A stretch of 64,000 nucleotides of DNA from Aridibaculum aurantiacum (GTDB lineage: Bacteria > Bacteroidota > Bacteroidia > Chitinophagales > Chitinophagaceae): positions 2,294,001-2,358,000 of the forward strand of contig NZ_JAFEWC010000001.1 of NCBI RefSeq assembly GCF_017355875.1, given 5' to 3'. Below, in pieces: positions 54,712 to 63,418 of this stretch; position 1 is the stretch's first letter; each line of letters begins with the position of its first letter. Position numbers and translations under genes: made by a program. Below the pieces are notes generated by a model. It saw only the letters and a program-made list of their open reading frames with translations, had not been told where the DNA came from and ran no database searches.

Positions 54712-55713
54712 TTACAAATTGCTGATCACGCTTTCGGTAAACTGTGCTGTAGAAGCTTTGCCACCAAGGTCACCTGTTCTTAGCTCAGGCTGCGTTAAAG
54801 TAGTATGAAGTGCATTTTCAATTTTAGCTGCAATAGCTTTTTCACCCATGTACTCCAGCATCATGATAGCCGACTTCAACAATGCAGTTGGGTTGGCTAT
54901 TCCTTTACCTGCAATATCTGGCGCTGTTCCATGAACGGCTTCAAATATGGCTACATCTTTTCCAATGTTTGCACCTGGCACCACACCCAAACCGCCTACA
55001 AGACCTGCACAAAGATCAGATATGATATCGCCAAAAAGATTGGTTGTAACTAGTATGTCAAAACGCTCTGGCCTAACCACCAATTGCATACACATATTGT
55101 CGATGATGATGTCATCCATTTGTATCTGTGGGTAATCAGCAGCAACAGACTTAGCCGCACGAAGCAAAGCAGCACCAGCCATTTTCAACACATTCGCTTT
55201 GTGAACCACAGTAACTTTTTTACGATCATTTTTCACAGCATACTCAAATGCAGCGCGTACTATTCTTTCGCATCCTTCGTCTGTTATGCGTGCAATGGTA
55301 TCGGTGATCTTTAGCCTGTCATCATAAAACTCCAGTCCTGCATACAGCCCTTCAGTATTTTCCCTGAAGAGAACAATGTCTACATTCTCAAACCTGGTTG
55401 CTACGCCTGGTATATTCTTAGCCGGGCGAACATTAGCATACAAGTCGAAGTATTGCCTCAGCTGGATGTTCACACTTTTAAAACCTCTGCCAACTGGTGT
55501 AGTTATAGGACCTTTCAGGCCAATCTTGGTGCGTTCAAGAGATTGCAATAGCGTTTTCGGAATTAGCTCTCCCTGCGAATCAAGGGTGGTTTGTCCTGCG
55601 TTCTCTTCTTCCCACTCCACTGGAGCACCAGCAGCTGAAAAAATTTCCTTTACGGCATCTACAATCTCTGGGCCTATACCATCTCCGGCAATGAGTGTCA
55701 CTGTCGTGTTCAT
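54712..55713 (-). CDS. NAD-type isocitrate dehydrogenase (IDH/IMDH family)
   Basis: The ATG at 55713 (MNTTVTLIAGDGIGPEIVDAV) gives 333 residues; the longer frame from 55899 is not needed. SVNIQLRQYFDLYANVRPAKNIPG is typical of the IDH3-like NAD-dependent isocitrate dehydrogenases, as opposed to the LRPE-type loop of isopropylmalate dehydrogenases. NTEGLYAG, then VTVVHKANVLK and the metal-binding NLFGDIISDLCAGLVGG follow, and EAVHGTAPDIAGKGIANPTA forms the nucleotide site. The enzyme oxidises isocitrate to 2-oxoglutarate in the citric acid cycle. Homoisocitrate dehydrogenase is a less likely alternative. Confidence 0.88.
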   Translation of the reverse strand: MNTTVTLIAGDGIGPEIVDAVKEIFSAAGAPVEWEEENAGQTTLDSQGELIPKTLLQSLERTKIGLKGPITTPVGRGFKSVNIQLRQYFDLYANVRPAKNIPGVATRFENVDIVLFRENTEGLYAGLEFYDDRLKITDTIARITDEGCERIVRAAFEYAVKNDRKKVTVVHKANVLKMAGAALLRAAKSVAADYPQIQMDDIIIDNMCMQLVVRPERFDILVTTNLFGDIISDLCAGLVGGLGVVPGANIGKDVAIFEAVHGTAPDIAGKGIANPTALLKSAIMMLEYMGEKAIAAKIENALHTTLTQPELRTGDLGGKASTAQFTESVISNL

Positions 55714-56284
55714 AAATAATTGATTTTGTTCTCCTTGTTTGAAAATTTTGATAAAGGAATGGACTAAATCGTTTAAGACAAAATTTTCTTGCCATACCAG
55801 CAAAAAATTGTGAGATACCTGCTCAAAAGCTTCTTTTAAAAACGTTTTAATACAATTACCTATAACTACCTGCATTTCTCCTTCATAATTAGATAACACT
55901 ATTTAATAATATCAACATTGCTTTAAAAACCATTTAGAATATACAATTAGCTGAAACCTTTATGGATGCAGCGTTTCAGCAGAATTTAAGCCTGTAGAAA
56001 ATATTTGTACAGGCTTTGATTCGTTCACTATTGGTTACAGGTAACCCTTCCAAAAAAAGTTTTTGTTTCCATAGAAATATATACTTTGCACGCCGATGTG
56101 TAAAACATACACATTGTAAAAAGGCTTACTCAATCAGCAGAAACTGTGCATGTAAAAGGCTGCTAATAAAAAAATAATACAGCCAGGCAGCAACATGATG
56201 AAGATTATTTCCCTCACAGGATGAAGCTGATAGATGTTGGCTATTCTAAATTTTATAACCCTTTATTTTAAAAAATATATCAAG
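55714..56284. other. Divergent intergenic region with two inverted repeats
   Basis: This 571-bp gap separates the isocitrate dehydrogenase (-) and the 56285 gene (+). It holds an inverted repeat AAGCCTGTA/TACAGGCTT at 55988-56016 with an 11-nt loop and no T tract. A second one, ATGTGTA/TACACAT, lies at 56096-56114 with a 5-nt loop. A TTTTTG and a TATACTTTG about 20 bp apart just before the second repeat resemble a promoter, so that repeat may be an operator. Confidence 0.45.
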
Positions 56285-56563
56285 ATGAGAACTACATATG
56301 CCGGAGTAATAGGTTGCAATATGTCTGAAGATTTTTTTCATTTACTTTCAACTAATATTGTTGAGAATTACCATTGGAAGAAAGTTTTTAATTGCGGAGA
56401 TTCTGCACCTATTAAACACAAAGAAATACAGACTGAAGTAGTAACCAATGTTGGTTCTATATTAGAGGATAATGATATAACCGTGGTTTTTCTATCAAAC
56501 GATTATTTACACATGGCGCCGCAGTTTATTAATGCGGGCAAATGTGTTCGAACAGTTCAATAA
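56285..56563 (+). CDS. Short Rossmann-like protein, possibly a Gfo/Idh/MocA N-terminal fragment
   Basis: The ATG at 56285 (MRTTYAGVIGCNMSEDFF) gives 92 residues; a start at 56234 would add 17. The pattern AGVIGCN near the start and LEDNDITVVFLSNDYLHMAPQFINAGKCV near the end matches the N-terminal NAD-binding half of Gfo/Idh/MocA oxidoreductases. In those, DIDVVFIAT.N..H and AGKHV occur at similar spacing. The catalytic half is missing, so it is either a remnant or a small stand-alone protein. The frame ends 14 bp before the aldolase start. Confidence 0.5.
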   Translation: MRTTYAGVIGCNMSEDFFHLLSTNIVENYHWKKVFNCGDSAPIKHKEIQTEVVTNVGSILEDNDITVVFLSNDYLHMAPQFINAGKCVRTVQ

Positions 56564-56577
56564 AAAACAAACCTTTT

Positions 56578-57645
56578 ATGGCTAAGTACAAACCAGGAGT
56601 TCTATTCGGAGAAGAATTAGCAGACCTGCTGCAATCGGCAAAACAAAATGAATTTGCCTTGCCTGCAGTTAATACCATTGGTACCAACACGATCAATGCA
56701 ACATTAGAAGCGGCTGCAAAAGTCAATTCACCTGTCATCATTCAGTTTTCCAATAGTGGAGCCCAGTTTATAGCCGGTAAAGGAATGCCGAACGACCAGT
56801 TACAAGGAAATATCTCTGGTGCCATATCAGGTGCTTTGCATGTACATAATGTAGCAAAATACTACGGCGTGCCTGTTGTATTGCATACTGACCATGCTGC
56901 TAAAAAGTGGCTTCCATGGGTTAGCGGATTAATAGATGCTGGCGAACAATTCTATAAAGAAAAAGGTCAGCCTTTGTTTAGCTCGCACATGCTCGACCTG
57001 TCCGAAGAAACAGTAGAAGAGAACATTGAAACATCCGTTCAGTTTTACAAGCGCATGCAGCCATTGGGCATGGGTATAGAAATAGAACTTGGCGTAACAG
57101 GTGGTGAAGAAGACGGTGTAGACAACAGTGATGTTGAAAATTCGAAATTGTATACACAGCCTGAAGATGTGGCTTATGCATTTGAGCACCTGCGCCAGGT
57201 GGGTGACCTGTTTACCGTAGCAGCTGCTTTTGGTAATGTGCATGGTGTATACAGCCCGGGTAATGTGGAGCTGCGCCCTGAGATCTTAAAGAATAGCCAG
57301 GACTTCATAAAAGAAAAATATGCAACCGGCGATAAGCCTGTGTTCTTTGTATTCCATGGTGGAAGTGGCTCGCCACAGCACCAGATACGCGAAGCAATAG
57401 GATATGGTGCTATTAAGATGAATATTGATACGGATCTGCAGTGGTCGTTCTGGGAAGGTGTGCTGAACAATTACAAAAAGAGCGAAGCTTACCTGCAAGC
57501 TCAATTAGGTAACCCTGAAGGAGACGACAAGCCAAACAAGAAATATTACGATCCGCGTGTTTGGTTGCGCAAAGGCGAAGAGAACTTCATCAAACGTTTG
57601 GAAGTTGCTTTTGAAGACTTGAACTGCATCAACCGCAATAGCTAA
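56578..57645 (+). CDS. fba: Class II fructose-bisphosphate aldolase
   Basis: The ATG at 56578 (MAKYKPGVLFGEELADLL) gives 355 residues; an upstream ATG at 56542 is rejected. The zinc-binding positions are in VVLHTDHAAKKW, in GNVHGVY and in FVFHGGSGSP. IEIELGVTGGEEDGVDN is typical of class IIA enzymes, and the C-terminal NIDTDLQWSFWEGV holds the substrate phosphate loop. The enzyme interconverts fructose 1,6-bisphosphate with glyceraldehyde 3-phosphate and dihydroxyacetone phosphate in glycolysis and gluconeogenesis. A strong terminator follows. Confidence 0.97.
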   Translation: MAKYKPGVLFGEELADLLQSAKQNEFALPAVNTIGTNTINATLEAAAKVNSPVIIQFSNSGAQFIAGKGMPNDQLQGNISGAISGALHVHNVAKYYGVPVVLHTDHAAKKWLPWVSGLIDAGEQFYKEKGQPLFSSHMLDLSEETVEENIETSVQFYKRMQPLGMGIEIELGVTGGEEDGVDNSDVENSKLYTQPEDVAYAFEHLRQVGDLFTVAAAFGNVHGVYSPGNVELRPEILKNSQDFIKEKYATGDKPVFFVFHGGSGSPQHQIREAIGYGAIKMNIDTDLQWSFWEGVLNNYKKSEAYLQAQLGNPEGDDKPNKKYYDPRVWLRKGEENFIKRLEVAFEDLNCINRNS

Positions 57646-57651
57646 TTACAA

Positions 57652-57690
57652 AAAACGAGAATGGGTAAATGCCCATTCTCGTTTTCTTTT
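57652..57690. terminator. Bidirectional terminator between aldolase and coaE
   Basis: AAAACGAGAATGGG pairs with CCCATTCTCGTTTT around loop TAAATG. T-rich DNA lies to the right and A-rich DNA to the left, so it can end both convergent transcripts. Confidence 0.88.
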
Positions 57691-57706
57691 ATAGAAATTG
57701 GTTTAG

Positions 57707-58312
57707 CTAACCATCACCTTTTCTTTCTATTGCTAGTTGTAAGAACTGCTTGTGTAGTGCCAGTACCTGTGGTATCACCAGTTGCTGTTCATCGTTTACT
57801 ACTACATGATCGCATAGCCTCATTTTTACCGTTTCCTGTATTTGCCTGTTCATACGGGCTATCACTTCATCGCGTGTCACACCATCACGATCCATAACCC
57901 GTTTCATCCGCAGGTGTTGGGGAGCATACACCCCGATTATCAAATCTAAATGTCCCGCCGAACCTGCTTCAAAAAGTAAAGCGGCTTCTTTTATAACATA
58001 GGGAGCCTTTTGCTCAGCCATCCATGCATCTGCAGCACGTATAGTAGCAGGATGAACTATGGCATTTAACTTCTCCAGTTTAAATGGATCATTGAAAACT
58101 ACATTCGCTAGGTATGGGCGGTTTAGCACTCCATCGGTATACACCTCTGCACCAAATTCTCCTGTTATAGCAGCTACCAGTGCTTTATCCTTTGTCATTA
58201 TTTCTTTTGCCTGTGCATCAGCATAAAATACTGGTATGCCCAGGACTTCAAAAATTTTAGCTACGGCAGTTTTACCACTTCCAATTCCACCGGTAAGGCC
58301 AATCTTTAGCAT
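57707..58312 (-). CDS. coaE: Dephospho-CoA kinase
   Basis: The ATG at 58312 (MLKIGLTGGIGSGKT) gives 201 residues; the frame from 58351 adds 13 hydrophobic residues and is unlikely. The P-loop is GGIGSGKT. PVFYADAQAKEIM, VIKEAALLFEAG and later IARMNRQIQETVKMRLCDHVVVND are typical of CoaE. The enzyme phosphorylates dephospho-CoA at the 3' hydroxyl, the last step of coenzyme A synthesis. It is the last gene of the nusB-DUF1573-yajC-coaE set. Confidence 0.96.
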   Translation of the reverse strand: MLKIGLTGGIGSGKTAVAKIFEVLGIPVFYADAQAKEIMTKDKALVAAITGEFGAEVYTDGVLNRPYLANVVFNDPFKLEKLNAIVHPATIRAADAWMAEQKAPYVIKEAALLFEAGSAGHLDLIIGVYAPQHLRMKRVMDRDGVTRDEVIARMNRQIQETVKMRLCDHVVVNDEQQLVIPQVLALHKQFLQLAIERKGDG

Positions 58313-58396
58313 AATGATTATTAGAAATAAAAAAATCCGAAACCCGAACAAGATACTTCTTATTCAAGTTTCGGAAATAAGTAAAGAGATGGTTGA

Positions 58397-58741
58397 CTAT
58401 TTAGTAGGAGTAACAGTAGTAGCTGCTGCTTTATTGATCTGCTGGCTCCATTCAAGGCTAATGGCAGATCTTTCAATCTTCAGGTAGCTACCTGGGCTTG
58501 TTTGAAGCTCAAGTGTACCATCATCATTTATTTTGTTGATGGTGCCATGTATACCAGCAATGGTAACTACACGGTCGCCTTTCTTCATATCGTTGATAAA
58601 CTGCTTTTGTTGCTTAGCTTTCTTAGCTTGAGGACGGATCATGAATAACCAGAAAACAAGAATGATGGCACCCATCATCAACAATTGCATCTCGCCACCT
58701 TTTCCTCCACCGGCAGCTAAAAAAATAGATAGTTGGTTCAT
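58397..58741 (-). CDS. yajC: Sec preprotein translocase accessory subunit YajC
   Basis: This 114-residue protein has one N-terminal membrane helix (MQLLMMGAIILVFWLFMIRPQ). The conserved YajC core follows: RPQAKKAKQQKQFINDMKKGDRVV, then TIAGIHGTINKINDDGTLEL. YajC associates with SecDF and YidC at the inner membrane. The gene lies between the DUF1573 lipoprotein and coaE on the minus strand. The C-terminal extension (AAATTVTPTK) is short and variable. Confidence 0.96.
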   Translation of the reverse strand: MNQLSIFLAAGGGKGGEMQLLMMGAIILVFWLFMIRPQAKKAKQQKQFINDMKKGDRVVTIAGIHGTINKINDDGTLELQTSPGSYLKIERSAISLEWSQQINKAAATTVTPTK

Positions 58742-58789
58742 TGAAACTTGATTTAAAAAATAAAAACTTTTATCAGGATAGTGATCTTA

Positions 58790-59263
58790 CTAATGTTTCT
58801 GCTGTTCGTTCTCTTTGGTGATTATTTCACCAGAAAACACCAGCGTATGGTTCATATTACCTTTTGTATTGGTAACCACAGAAATGCTTTTATGAAACGC
58901 ACCTACATGTTGGTTTTCTGTATCATAACCTGCTTTTATAACAGCCTCTTCACCAGGCGCTATGGCCTCTTTAGGATAATCAGCCACAGTACATCCACAA
59001 CCAGGCGTTGCTGAAATGATGAATAAAGGTTTATCACCTGCATTCCTGAAGCGGTAATTGATGTCAGCCTTTTCTCCTTTTGTCAGCACCCCCAGGTTAT
59101 GCACTGAATCGATCCATTGAATGAACGTGTAGTTCGTGGTATCATTCATCTTTTTCTGTGGGTTCTCCACTAAATTCTCATCGTTACTCGTATTTGTTGC
59201 TTGTTCATTTTGCTGGCACGAAGCAACACAAAATAGCAGGTACAATCCTATGATATATTTCAT
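58790..59263 (-). CDS. DUF1573 lipoprotein
   Basis: This 157-residue protein has a lipoprotein signal (MKYIIGLYLLFCVASC, C16) and a Ser/Asn-rich linker. The DUF1573 domain shows DSVHNLGVLTKGEKADINYRF, the conserved PLFIISATPGCGCTVADYPKE, and IAPGEEAVIKAGYDT. The fold is an Ig-like/ASH-type beta sandwich of unknown molecular role. It sits between nusB and yajC, a conserved order in related genomes as far as I recall. Envelope location is inferred from the lipobox. Confidence 0.93.
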   Translation of the reverse strand: MKYIIGLYLLFCVASCQQNEQATNTSNDENLVENPQKKMNDTTNYTFIQWIDSVHNLGVLTKGEKADINYRFRNAGDKPLFIISATPGCGCTVADYPKEAIAPGEEAVIKAGYDTENQHVGAFHKSISVVTNTKGNMNHTLVFSGEIITKENEQQKH

Positions 59264-59295
59264 GTAAAATATTTTGGTGGCAAAAATAGCTACTA

Positions 59296-60225
59296 CTATT
59301 TGTTCTTGAAATTCACCTTGTGGATCTTATTCTGAGACATCAGGTCTTTGTGGATGTTATCAAGAATACCATTTATAAATTGGCCGCTCTGCGGTGTGCT
59401 ATAAGCTTTTGCCAGGTCTATGTATTCATTGATTGTCACCTTGGTTGGAATGGTTTCAAAATACAACAACTCGCATACGCCCATCTCCATCAAGATCATA
59501 TCCAGTACGGCGATACGCTCTGCGTCCCAATTTTTGAGCTTAGGCTTGATGAGTTCTAAAGCATATTCTCTTTTTTCGCGGCTGGTGGCAAGCAGGTTCT
59601 TGGCAAACAACCACTTTTCCTCGCCAACCATTTCCTGCAGGTTATAGCTGCCGGGCTTTTGCAGGTAATTCAGCATAAGCTGCTCCATCATTTCTGCATC
59701 GTCGTCCCAATTTGTAAAATGCTCTTCAACGTGGCTGATATAATCCTCGTTTGGCAGCATCATATTGGTAAATATAAAAACGAAGATGTCCTTCTCAGAT
59801 TTCTTCTCCCTTGACTGTGTGCTGATGTATTCTTTATATTCCGGTGTCTCAACCAGTTGATTGTAGATGTTCTTAACCTGCGTTTTGCTATCCTCCACCA
59901 GGTGTGGCTTCTCGCTCTCTACAGCCTTTTGAAATGAAGCACTTTCCAATATCTTCCACAGGTATTCGTTGCCTGACAACTTGGTGTTCACATTCAGATC
60001 CTGGGCAGAAGGCAGGTTTTTAGAAGCGCGTTTCAATGAATCAGTCTCGGCATAGCGAGCCACTTCAGTAAGCGTATATAGTAAGTAAATGAAAAGTTGT
60101 CTTGATGAATCCAGTTGTTTTTGTAATAGTTTCACCGGATCCATATTTTTTATTTCCCCATCCACTGTATTCAGGGTATATAGTGTTTGCATCACCTTTA
60201 CCCTGATATTTCTTCTACTGATCAT
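59296..60225 (-). CDS. nusB: Transcription antitermination factor NusB (long Bacteroidota form)
   Basis: The ATG at 60225 (MISRRNIRVKVMQTLYTLNT) gives 309 residues; the longer frame from 60306 adds 27. Typical NusB is about 140 residues. The Bacteroidota form has an extra N-terminal half, and the NusB core is at the C-terminus: LIKPKLKNWDAERIAVLDMIL, EMGVCELLYFETIPTKVTIN, and EYIDLAKAYSTPQSGQFING. NusB binds boxA RNA with S10 (NusE) in rRNA antitermination. It begins the minus-strand set that continues with DUF1573, yajC and coaE. Confidence 0.95.
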   Translation of the reverse strand: MISRRNIRVKVMQTLYTLNTVDGEIKNMDPVKLLQKQLDSSRQLFIYLLYTLTEVARYAETDSLKRASKNLPSAQDLNVNTKLSGNEYLWKILESASFQKAVESEKPHLVEDSKTQVKNIYNQLVETPEYKEYISTQSREKKSEKDIFVFIFTNMMLPNEDYISHVEEHFTNWDDDAEMMEQLMLNYLQKPGSYNLQEMVGEEKWLFAKNLLATSREKREYALELIKPKLKNWDAERIAVLDMILMEMGVCELLYFETIPTKVTINEYIDLAKAYSTPQSGQFINGILDNIHKDLMSQNKIHKVNFKNK

Positions 60226-60505
60226 GTTCCTAAAGAGCTTTTTTTTATTTGGCGGCGAAGATAGGGAATAATGGGGCGACCACTTTAGTGTTTTAACGGA
60301 TTGCAAAGGGTGGGAGAGGGCTTTAACTATACTTGTACGTTCTTTTTCTGAGCTAATAAAGAGATGGATGCATCATTTGAAGCCGCTGAAACTTTGTCAC
60401 CTGCTCTTGTTTTAAAAAACTTGAAAAGATGACACTGCTGACAAACATTCAACAGGATGCGGCAATTACCTGCCAGTTTCTGAAAAATTGACTTTTTTTA
60501 ACAAG

Positions 60506-60522
60506 TGGCACAGAAATCGTTC
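60506..60522 (+). promoter_or_regulatory. Candidate sigma-54-type -24/-12 promoter of groESL
   Basis: TGGCACAGAAATCGTTC resembles the sigma-54 consensus TGGCACG-N4-TTGCA. The -24 half is nearly perfect and the -12 half is weaker. It lies 50 bp before the groES start codon. No CIRCE-like inverted repeat was seen, so this is the best promoter candidate in the gap. Confidence 0.4.
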
Positions 60523-60571
60523 TATAGGGTGACAAAACCAATTCTTTTACTAAAACAAAAAATAAAGAAGT

Positions 60572-60853
60572 ATGGCTGAGAATTTAAAAGTTACCCCTCT
60601 GCACGACAGGGTGATAGTGAAGCCCGCTGCGGCTGAAGAAAAAACTGCTGGTGGTATCATCATCCCAGACACTGCTAAGGAAAAACCTCAAAGAGGTGTG
60701 GTAGTTGCTGCCGGTCCAGGTAAAAAGGACGAGCCAGTGACAGTAAAAGCAGGTGACACAGTATTGTACGGTAAATACGCCGGTACAGAGATCCAGGTAG
60801 AAGGTGGTGATTACCTGATCATGAGAGAGAGCGATATCCTCGCGATCGTTTAA
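60572..60853 (+). CDS. groS: Co-chaperonin GroES
   Basis: This 93-residue protein has the full GroES length and motifs: [29 protein letters not shown] with the mobile loop, [10 protein letters not shown], and [20 protein letters not shown]. GroES caps the GroEL cavity during ATP-dependent protein folding. groEL follows after an 85-bp gap that contains a tandem repeat and hairpin. A possible sigma-54 promoter lies upstream. Confidence 0.98.
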   Translation: MAENLKVTPLHDRVIVKPAAAEEKTAGGIIIPDTAKEKPQRGVVVAAGPGKKDEPVTVKAGDTVLYGKYAGTEIQVEGGDYLIMRESDILAIV

Positions 60854-60854
60854 T

Positions 60855-60916
60855 GCAAAATGTAAAAGGCAAAATGTAAAAGCCTCAACATTTCTTACTT
60901 TTTAATTTTACATTTT
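60855..60916 (+). repeat. Tandem 14-bp repeat and hairpin between groES and groEL
   Basis: GCAAAATGTAAAAG occurs twice in tandem (60855-60868, 60869-60882). AAAATGTAAAA in the second copy can pair with TTTTACATTTT at 60906-60916, which would form an RNA hairpin in the groES-groEL spacer. It may affect processing or the relative amounts of the two proteins, or it may simply be a common AT-rich spacer motif. Confidence 0.6.
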
Positions 60917-60938
60917 TAATTTTTAATTGAAAAATACT

Positions 60939-62582
60939 ATGGCTAAGCAAATCTTCTTCGACATTGAAGCAAGAAATAAAATGAAAAAAGGTGTTGACAC
61001 TCTTGCCAACGCTGTGAAGGTGACCCTTGGACCTAAAGGTCGTAACGTGGTTATCGAGAAGAAATTCGGTGCTCCTTCAGTTACTAAAGACGGTGTTACC
61101 GTTGCTAAAGAAATTGAACTGGAAGATGCTATCGAGAACATGGGTGCACAAATGGTGAAAGAAGTAGCATCTAAGACTGCTGACATTGCAGGTGATGGTA
61201 CTACTACTGCTACTGTATTGGCACAAGCTATCATTGGCGAAGGTTTGAAAAACGTAGCTGCTGGTGCTAACCCAATGGACCTGAAGCGTGGTATTGACAA
61301 AGCTGTTGCAGCTGTAGTTGAAAACCTGCGTTCTCAAAGCCAGCAAGTTGGTAGCGATAGCAACAAGATTGAGCAAGTTGCTACTATCTCTGCTAACAGC
61401 GACGAGACTATCGGTAAGCTGATAGCTGAAGCAATGCAGAAAGTAGGTAAAGAAGGTGTTATCACTGTAGAAGAAGCAAAAGGAACTGATACTACTGTAG
61501 ATGTAGTAGAAGGTATGCAATTCGATCGTGGTTACATTAGCCCATATTTCGTTACTAACAGCGAAAAAATGGAAGCTGAATTGCAGAACCCATTCATCCT
61601 TATCTACGATAAGAAGATCTCTGCAATGAAGGACATCCTTCACATTTTGGAGAAAGTAGCTCAAAGTGGTCGTCCATTGGTTATCATTTCTGAAGACCTG
61701 GAAGGTGAAGCACTGGCTACACTGGTGGTAAACAAACTGCGTGGTACACTAAAAGTTGCTGCTGTAAAAGCGCCAGGCTTTGGTGACCGTCGTAAAGAAA
61801 TGCTACAGGATATCGCTATTCTTACAAAAGGTATCGTTATCAGCGAAGAGCAAGGTTACAAATTAGATAATGCTGACCTGACTTATCTTGGTCAAGCTGA
61901 CAGCATCACTATCAATAAGGATAACACAACCATCGTAGGTGGTAAAGGTGAGAAAGAAGCCATTACTGCTCGTGTTAACCAGATCAAATCTCAGATCGAA
62001 AATACAACTTCTGACTACGATCGCGAAAAACTACAAGAGCGTCTTGCTAAGTTGAGCGGTGGTGTTGCAGTTCTTTATGTAGGTGCTGCTACCGAAGTAG
62101 AAATGAAGGAAAAGAAAGATCGCGTAGACGACGCATTACACGCTACACGTGCTGCTGTTGAAGAAGGTATCGTACCTGGTGGTGGTGTTGCTTATGTACG
62201 TGCTATTGAATCTTTAGAGAACCTGAAAGGTGCAAACGAAGATGAGACCACAGGTATCCAGATCGTTAAGCGTGCTATTGAAGAGCCAATTCGCCAGATC
62301 GTTGTAAACAGCGGTATCGAAGGTTCTATCGTGGTACAGAAGATCAAAGAAGGTAAAGCTGATTTTGGTTTCAATGCTCGTACTGAAGTTTACGAAAACT
62401 TGCTTGCTGCAGGTGTTATCGACCCAACTAAAGTAAGCCGCGTTGCTCTTGAAAATGCTGCTTCTATCGCTGGTATGTTGTTGACTACTGAATGTGTAGT
62501 TGCTGACAAACCAGAGCCTAAGTCTGCCGGTGCAGGTATGCCAGGTGGAATGCCAGGCGGTATGGGTGGAATGGATTATTAA
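60939..62582 (+). CDS. groL: Chaperonin GroEL
   Basis: The ATG at 60939 ([18 protein letters not shown]) gives 547 residues; a TTG at 60927 is rejected. Key motifs are [25 protein letters not shown] (ATP site), [18 protein letters not shown] (apical domain), [23 protein letters not shown] and the C-terminal [12 protein letters not shown] tail. GroEL folds proteins in a double-ring cavity with GroES. The length and tail match typical bacterial GroEL, and it forms a two-gene operon with groES. Confidence 0.99.
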   Translation: MAKQIFFDIEARNKMKKGVDTLANAVKVTLGPKGRNVVIEKKFGAPSVTKDGVTVAKEIELEDAIENMGAQMVKEVASKTADIAGDGTTTATVLAQAIIGEGLKNVAAGANPMDLKRGIDKAVAAVVENLRSQSQQVGSDSNKIEQVATISANSDETIGKLIAEAMQKVGKEGVITVEEAKGTDTTVDVVEGMQFDRGYISPYFVTNSEKMEAELQNPFILIYDKKISAMKDILHILEKVAQSGRPLVIISEDLEGEALATLVVNKLRGTLKVAAVKAPGFGDRRKEMLQDIAILTKGIVISEEQGYKLDNADLTYLGQADSITINKDNTTIVGGKGEKEAITARVNQIKSQIENTTSDYDREKLQERLAKLSGGVAVLYVGAATEVEMKEKKDRVDDALHATRAAVEEGIVPGGGVAYVRAIESLENLKGANEDETTGIQIVKRAIEEPIRQIVVNSGIEGSIVVQKIKEGKADFGFNARTEVYENLLAAGVIDPTKVSRVALENAASIAGMLLTTECVVADKPEPKSAGAGMPGGMPGGMGGMDY

Positions 62583-62630
62583 TCCAACACACGTAGAGGT
62601 AGATAATACCTTTACACCTAATGATAAAAG

Positions 62631-62661
62631 AAAACCCGTTAGAACTTCTAACGGGTTTTTC
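62631..62661 (+). terminator. Rho-independent terminator after groEL
   Basis: AAAACCCGTTAG pairs with CTAACGGGTTTT around a small loop, followed by a T tract. It lies 48 bp after the groEL stop. Confidence 0.9.
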
Positions 62662-62715
62662 TATTTAACAATGAGATCAAATGAAGATGACAACTTGAGC
62701 AAGCCAGTTACAGCT

Positions 62716-63399
62716 CTACCTCAAATGTTTTACAAATCCGCGAGCTAAATAGAATTGTGCACCACAATAGGTTGCCATAATTGCTATTCCTACAAATGCC
62801 TCTTTGAAATAAAACATATTGGCTGCCAGTATAAGATCTGATAGAACGAATAAAGCAGCACCAGGTATAAATGCCTTTAGCGCCAGGCTTTTGGATATCC
62901 TGTAGTGATATACGTTTACAGCAGTTGTAAACATCAGGGCAAGGAAAAAGGAATAGATTATCAAAGGAACCCTGTAATCTCCCAATGCATTCCATAACAG
63001 GTAGGTAAGAGTGGCGGCTACAAATGCAATCAGTAAGAAGCTAGCGCTTATTGATACAAGATGTCTCCACCTGAATGGCTTTATCCGCAGGAAGTAAACC
63101 GAGTACAACAACTGCATTAGAAGAAAGCTTACCAATCCAGCCAGGAAAAGATTTTGATTGGCAGAACCTAACAGCAATATATCACCAGCTGTAGCAAGCG
63201 CAAGTGCAGCAGCTAATATGATCTTACTCGTTTTGTGCTTGTCAAAACCAGTCCTTGCAAAAATGGTAACCATAAGTATGGGTACCAGCAAAGGCTTCGT
63301 AAATACGCGGTAAGTTTCTAATTCGGCTATGATAAGCGCAATATCAGCAAGAGCTAGCATCCAGAATATTGCTGAGCCATACCTGGTAAAGAACTTCAT
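62716..63399 (-). CDS. YhhN-family lysoplasmalogenase-like membrane protein
   Basis: This 227-residue protein has seven or eight membrane segments. It shows the YhhN family pattern: YRVFTKPLLVPILMVTIF near the start, LALATAGDILLLG, VSFLLMQLLYSVYFLRI, and FIPGAALFVLSDLILAANMF with the conserved SD near 190. Members hydrolyse the vinyl-ether bond of lysoplasmalogens in animals. In bacteria the substrate is less certain. It is convergent with groEL and lies 19 bp after the stop of the membrane protein gene at the window edge. Confidence 0.9.
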   Translation of the reverse strand: MKFFTRYGSAIFWMLALADIALIIAELETYRVFTKPLLVPILMVTIFARTGFDKHKTSKIILAAALALATAGDILLLGSANQNLFLAGLVSFLLMQLLYSVYFLRIKPFRWRHLVSISASFLLIAFVAATLTYLLWNALGDYRVPLIIYSFFLALMFTTAVNVYHYRISKSLALKAFIPGAALFVLSDLILAANMFYFKEAFVGIAIMATYCGAQFYLARGFVKHLR

Positions 63400-63418
63400 G
63401 GTGTAGGGTATATGTAGG

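Noticed and set aside
55714-55899. N-terminal extension of isocitrate dehydrogenase
   Set aside because: The conserved family start TLIAGDGIGPEI begins right after the ATG at 55713.
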